Assembly: GCA_951799405.1 (NCBI GenBank)
Contig: OX637354.1
Span: 2,914,001-2,978,000, forward strand
Reading direction: 5' to 3'
Length of the DNA stretch: 64,000 bases
Source of the DNA: Agapetus fuscipes
Taxonomy: Eukaryota > Arthropoda > Insecta > Trichoptera > Glossosomatidae
Part shown: piece by piece, positions 63,471 to 64,000 of the stretch
Numbering within the stretch: the stretch's first letter is position 1
Layout: every line of letters begins with the position of its first letter
Program-made: the position numbers and the translations under genes
The notes under the pieces: model-generated
The model's database searches: none
Seen by the model: only the letters and a program-made list of their open reading frames with translations
Told to the model about the DNA's origin: nothing

Positions 63471-63806
63471 GCAACTAAGCTAAGAAGCTACACATATAGT
63501 GTAACTTCTTGCCGCGTTATCCCCGAAGGGGTCGCATGTGGCGAGTTGAACCTATTTATTTTTACAGGCAAGGGGGCCGGCCTTACGCCAACCACTTCAG
63601 TTGAAGTGGGGGTTTCCCAGCTCCCGAGGGGGCTGGTACTCATTTCTTGTGAAGGCTGAGTAAACCTTGCCGGTATTTTGATTATGGGGTTTGAAATAAA
63701 CACCGAAATAGGAAATCATTTCTGACACCCTCCTCGGTGGGATTCGAACCCGAGCTCACGGGGTAGAATGCCAGCATTCTACCAACTGAGCTATCGACCG
63801 GACAGA
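63471..63806 (-). repeat. SINE-B, near full length
   Basis: From the end (CTAAGCTACACATATAGTG, duplicated AAGCTAAGAAGCTA) to B box GGGATTCGAACCCGAG and A box CTACCAACTGAGCTATCGAC. Confidence 0.9.
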
Positions 63807-63907
63807 GCTTTTCACAAAACGAATCGCCAACTTTTTGTAATCGAAAATTCACTGTAAGCTGTGGATGAGCCATGACTTTGCTGTATGAGAAGGACACCGA
63901 AAGACAC

Positions 63908-64000
63908 GTAAGTTCGTGCCGACAAAAGCTACATTTGTACTTACAAAATAAAAGCCAAACCTCAAATTAAGCTCTGCAACTCTTGGCGACCTTCCCTGAA
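63908..64000 (-). repeat. R265 copy running off the window
   Basis: AGTTCGTGCCGACAAAAGCT to CTTGGCGACCTTCCCTGAA. Confidence 0.75.

Overview
The window is animal nuclear DNA, almost certainly from an insect and probably a lepidopteran. The host genes are split by GT-AG introns. One encodes an Osiris-family protein, a family restricted to insects and close relatives. The transposon content also fits: a CsRn1/Kabuki-type Ty3/Gypsy element, RTE- and CR1-like LINE 3' ends, tRNA-type SINEs and many MITEs. The species cannot be named from sequence alone. Most of the 64 kb is nested repeats, and host coding sequence is under 3 kb.

Host genes. (1) Notchless (Nle), a WD40 ribosome-biogenesis factor, lies on the minus strand. 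Its start codon is at 5919 and five exons are visible; the 3' end runs off position 1. (2) A complete Osiris-family gene of 340 codons on the minus strand is split over six exons from 42281 down to 11914. It spans 30 kb because its introns are full of repeats, and every intron phase agrees. (3) An intronless H2A.X-type histone gene (37878..38288, plus strand) sits antisense inside the 16-kb first intron of the Osiris gene. Its last codons and stop form one arm of a 25-bp hairpin whose loop edge carries AATAAA.

LTR elements. At 44587..47556 a young element (two 454-bp LTRs differing at one base, TSD ATAC) has no pol. It carries one long ORF in which an N-terminal SAP/coiled-coil segment resembling a retroelement Gag is fused to a DEK-like chromatin protein, so it looks like a captured host gene. 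At 58891..63375 a Gypsy element (identical 165-bp LTRs, TSD GTAC, tRNA-Trp primer site) has gag and pol, but pol has a one-base frameshift in the reverse transcriptase. A probable solo LTR lies at 58072..58467.

Short repeats. R265 is a roughly 265-bp unit beginning CTTGACTTATAGG and ending in a (GATTA)n or (TATAGAT)n tail. It occurs more than 25 times, both dispersed and as a tandem array at 6700..8768, and it forms the 3' end of an RT-bearing LINE at 466..1607. SINE-B has a classic tRNA-like head. SINE-C is also tRNA-like, and two copies carry a 5S rRNA-derived head. C and B also occur fused at one and the same junction in two places. MITE-D is a 255-bp element with 4-bp TSDs. There are several hAT, Harbinger-like and foldback elements. 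Some foldbacks have Penelope-like structure: inverted terminal repeats, a short one-sided tail, 9-10 bp TSDs and hammerhead-like cores. Several minisatellites are also present.

No CRISPR array, operon or bacterial feature was seen. All identifications are by eye; no alignment or database search was run.
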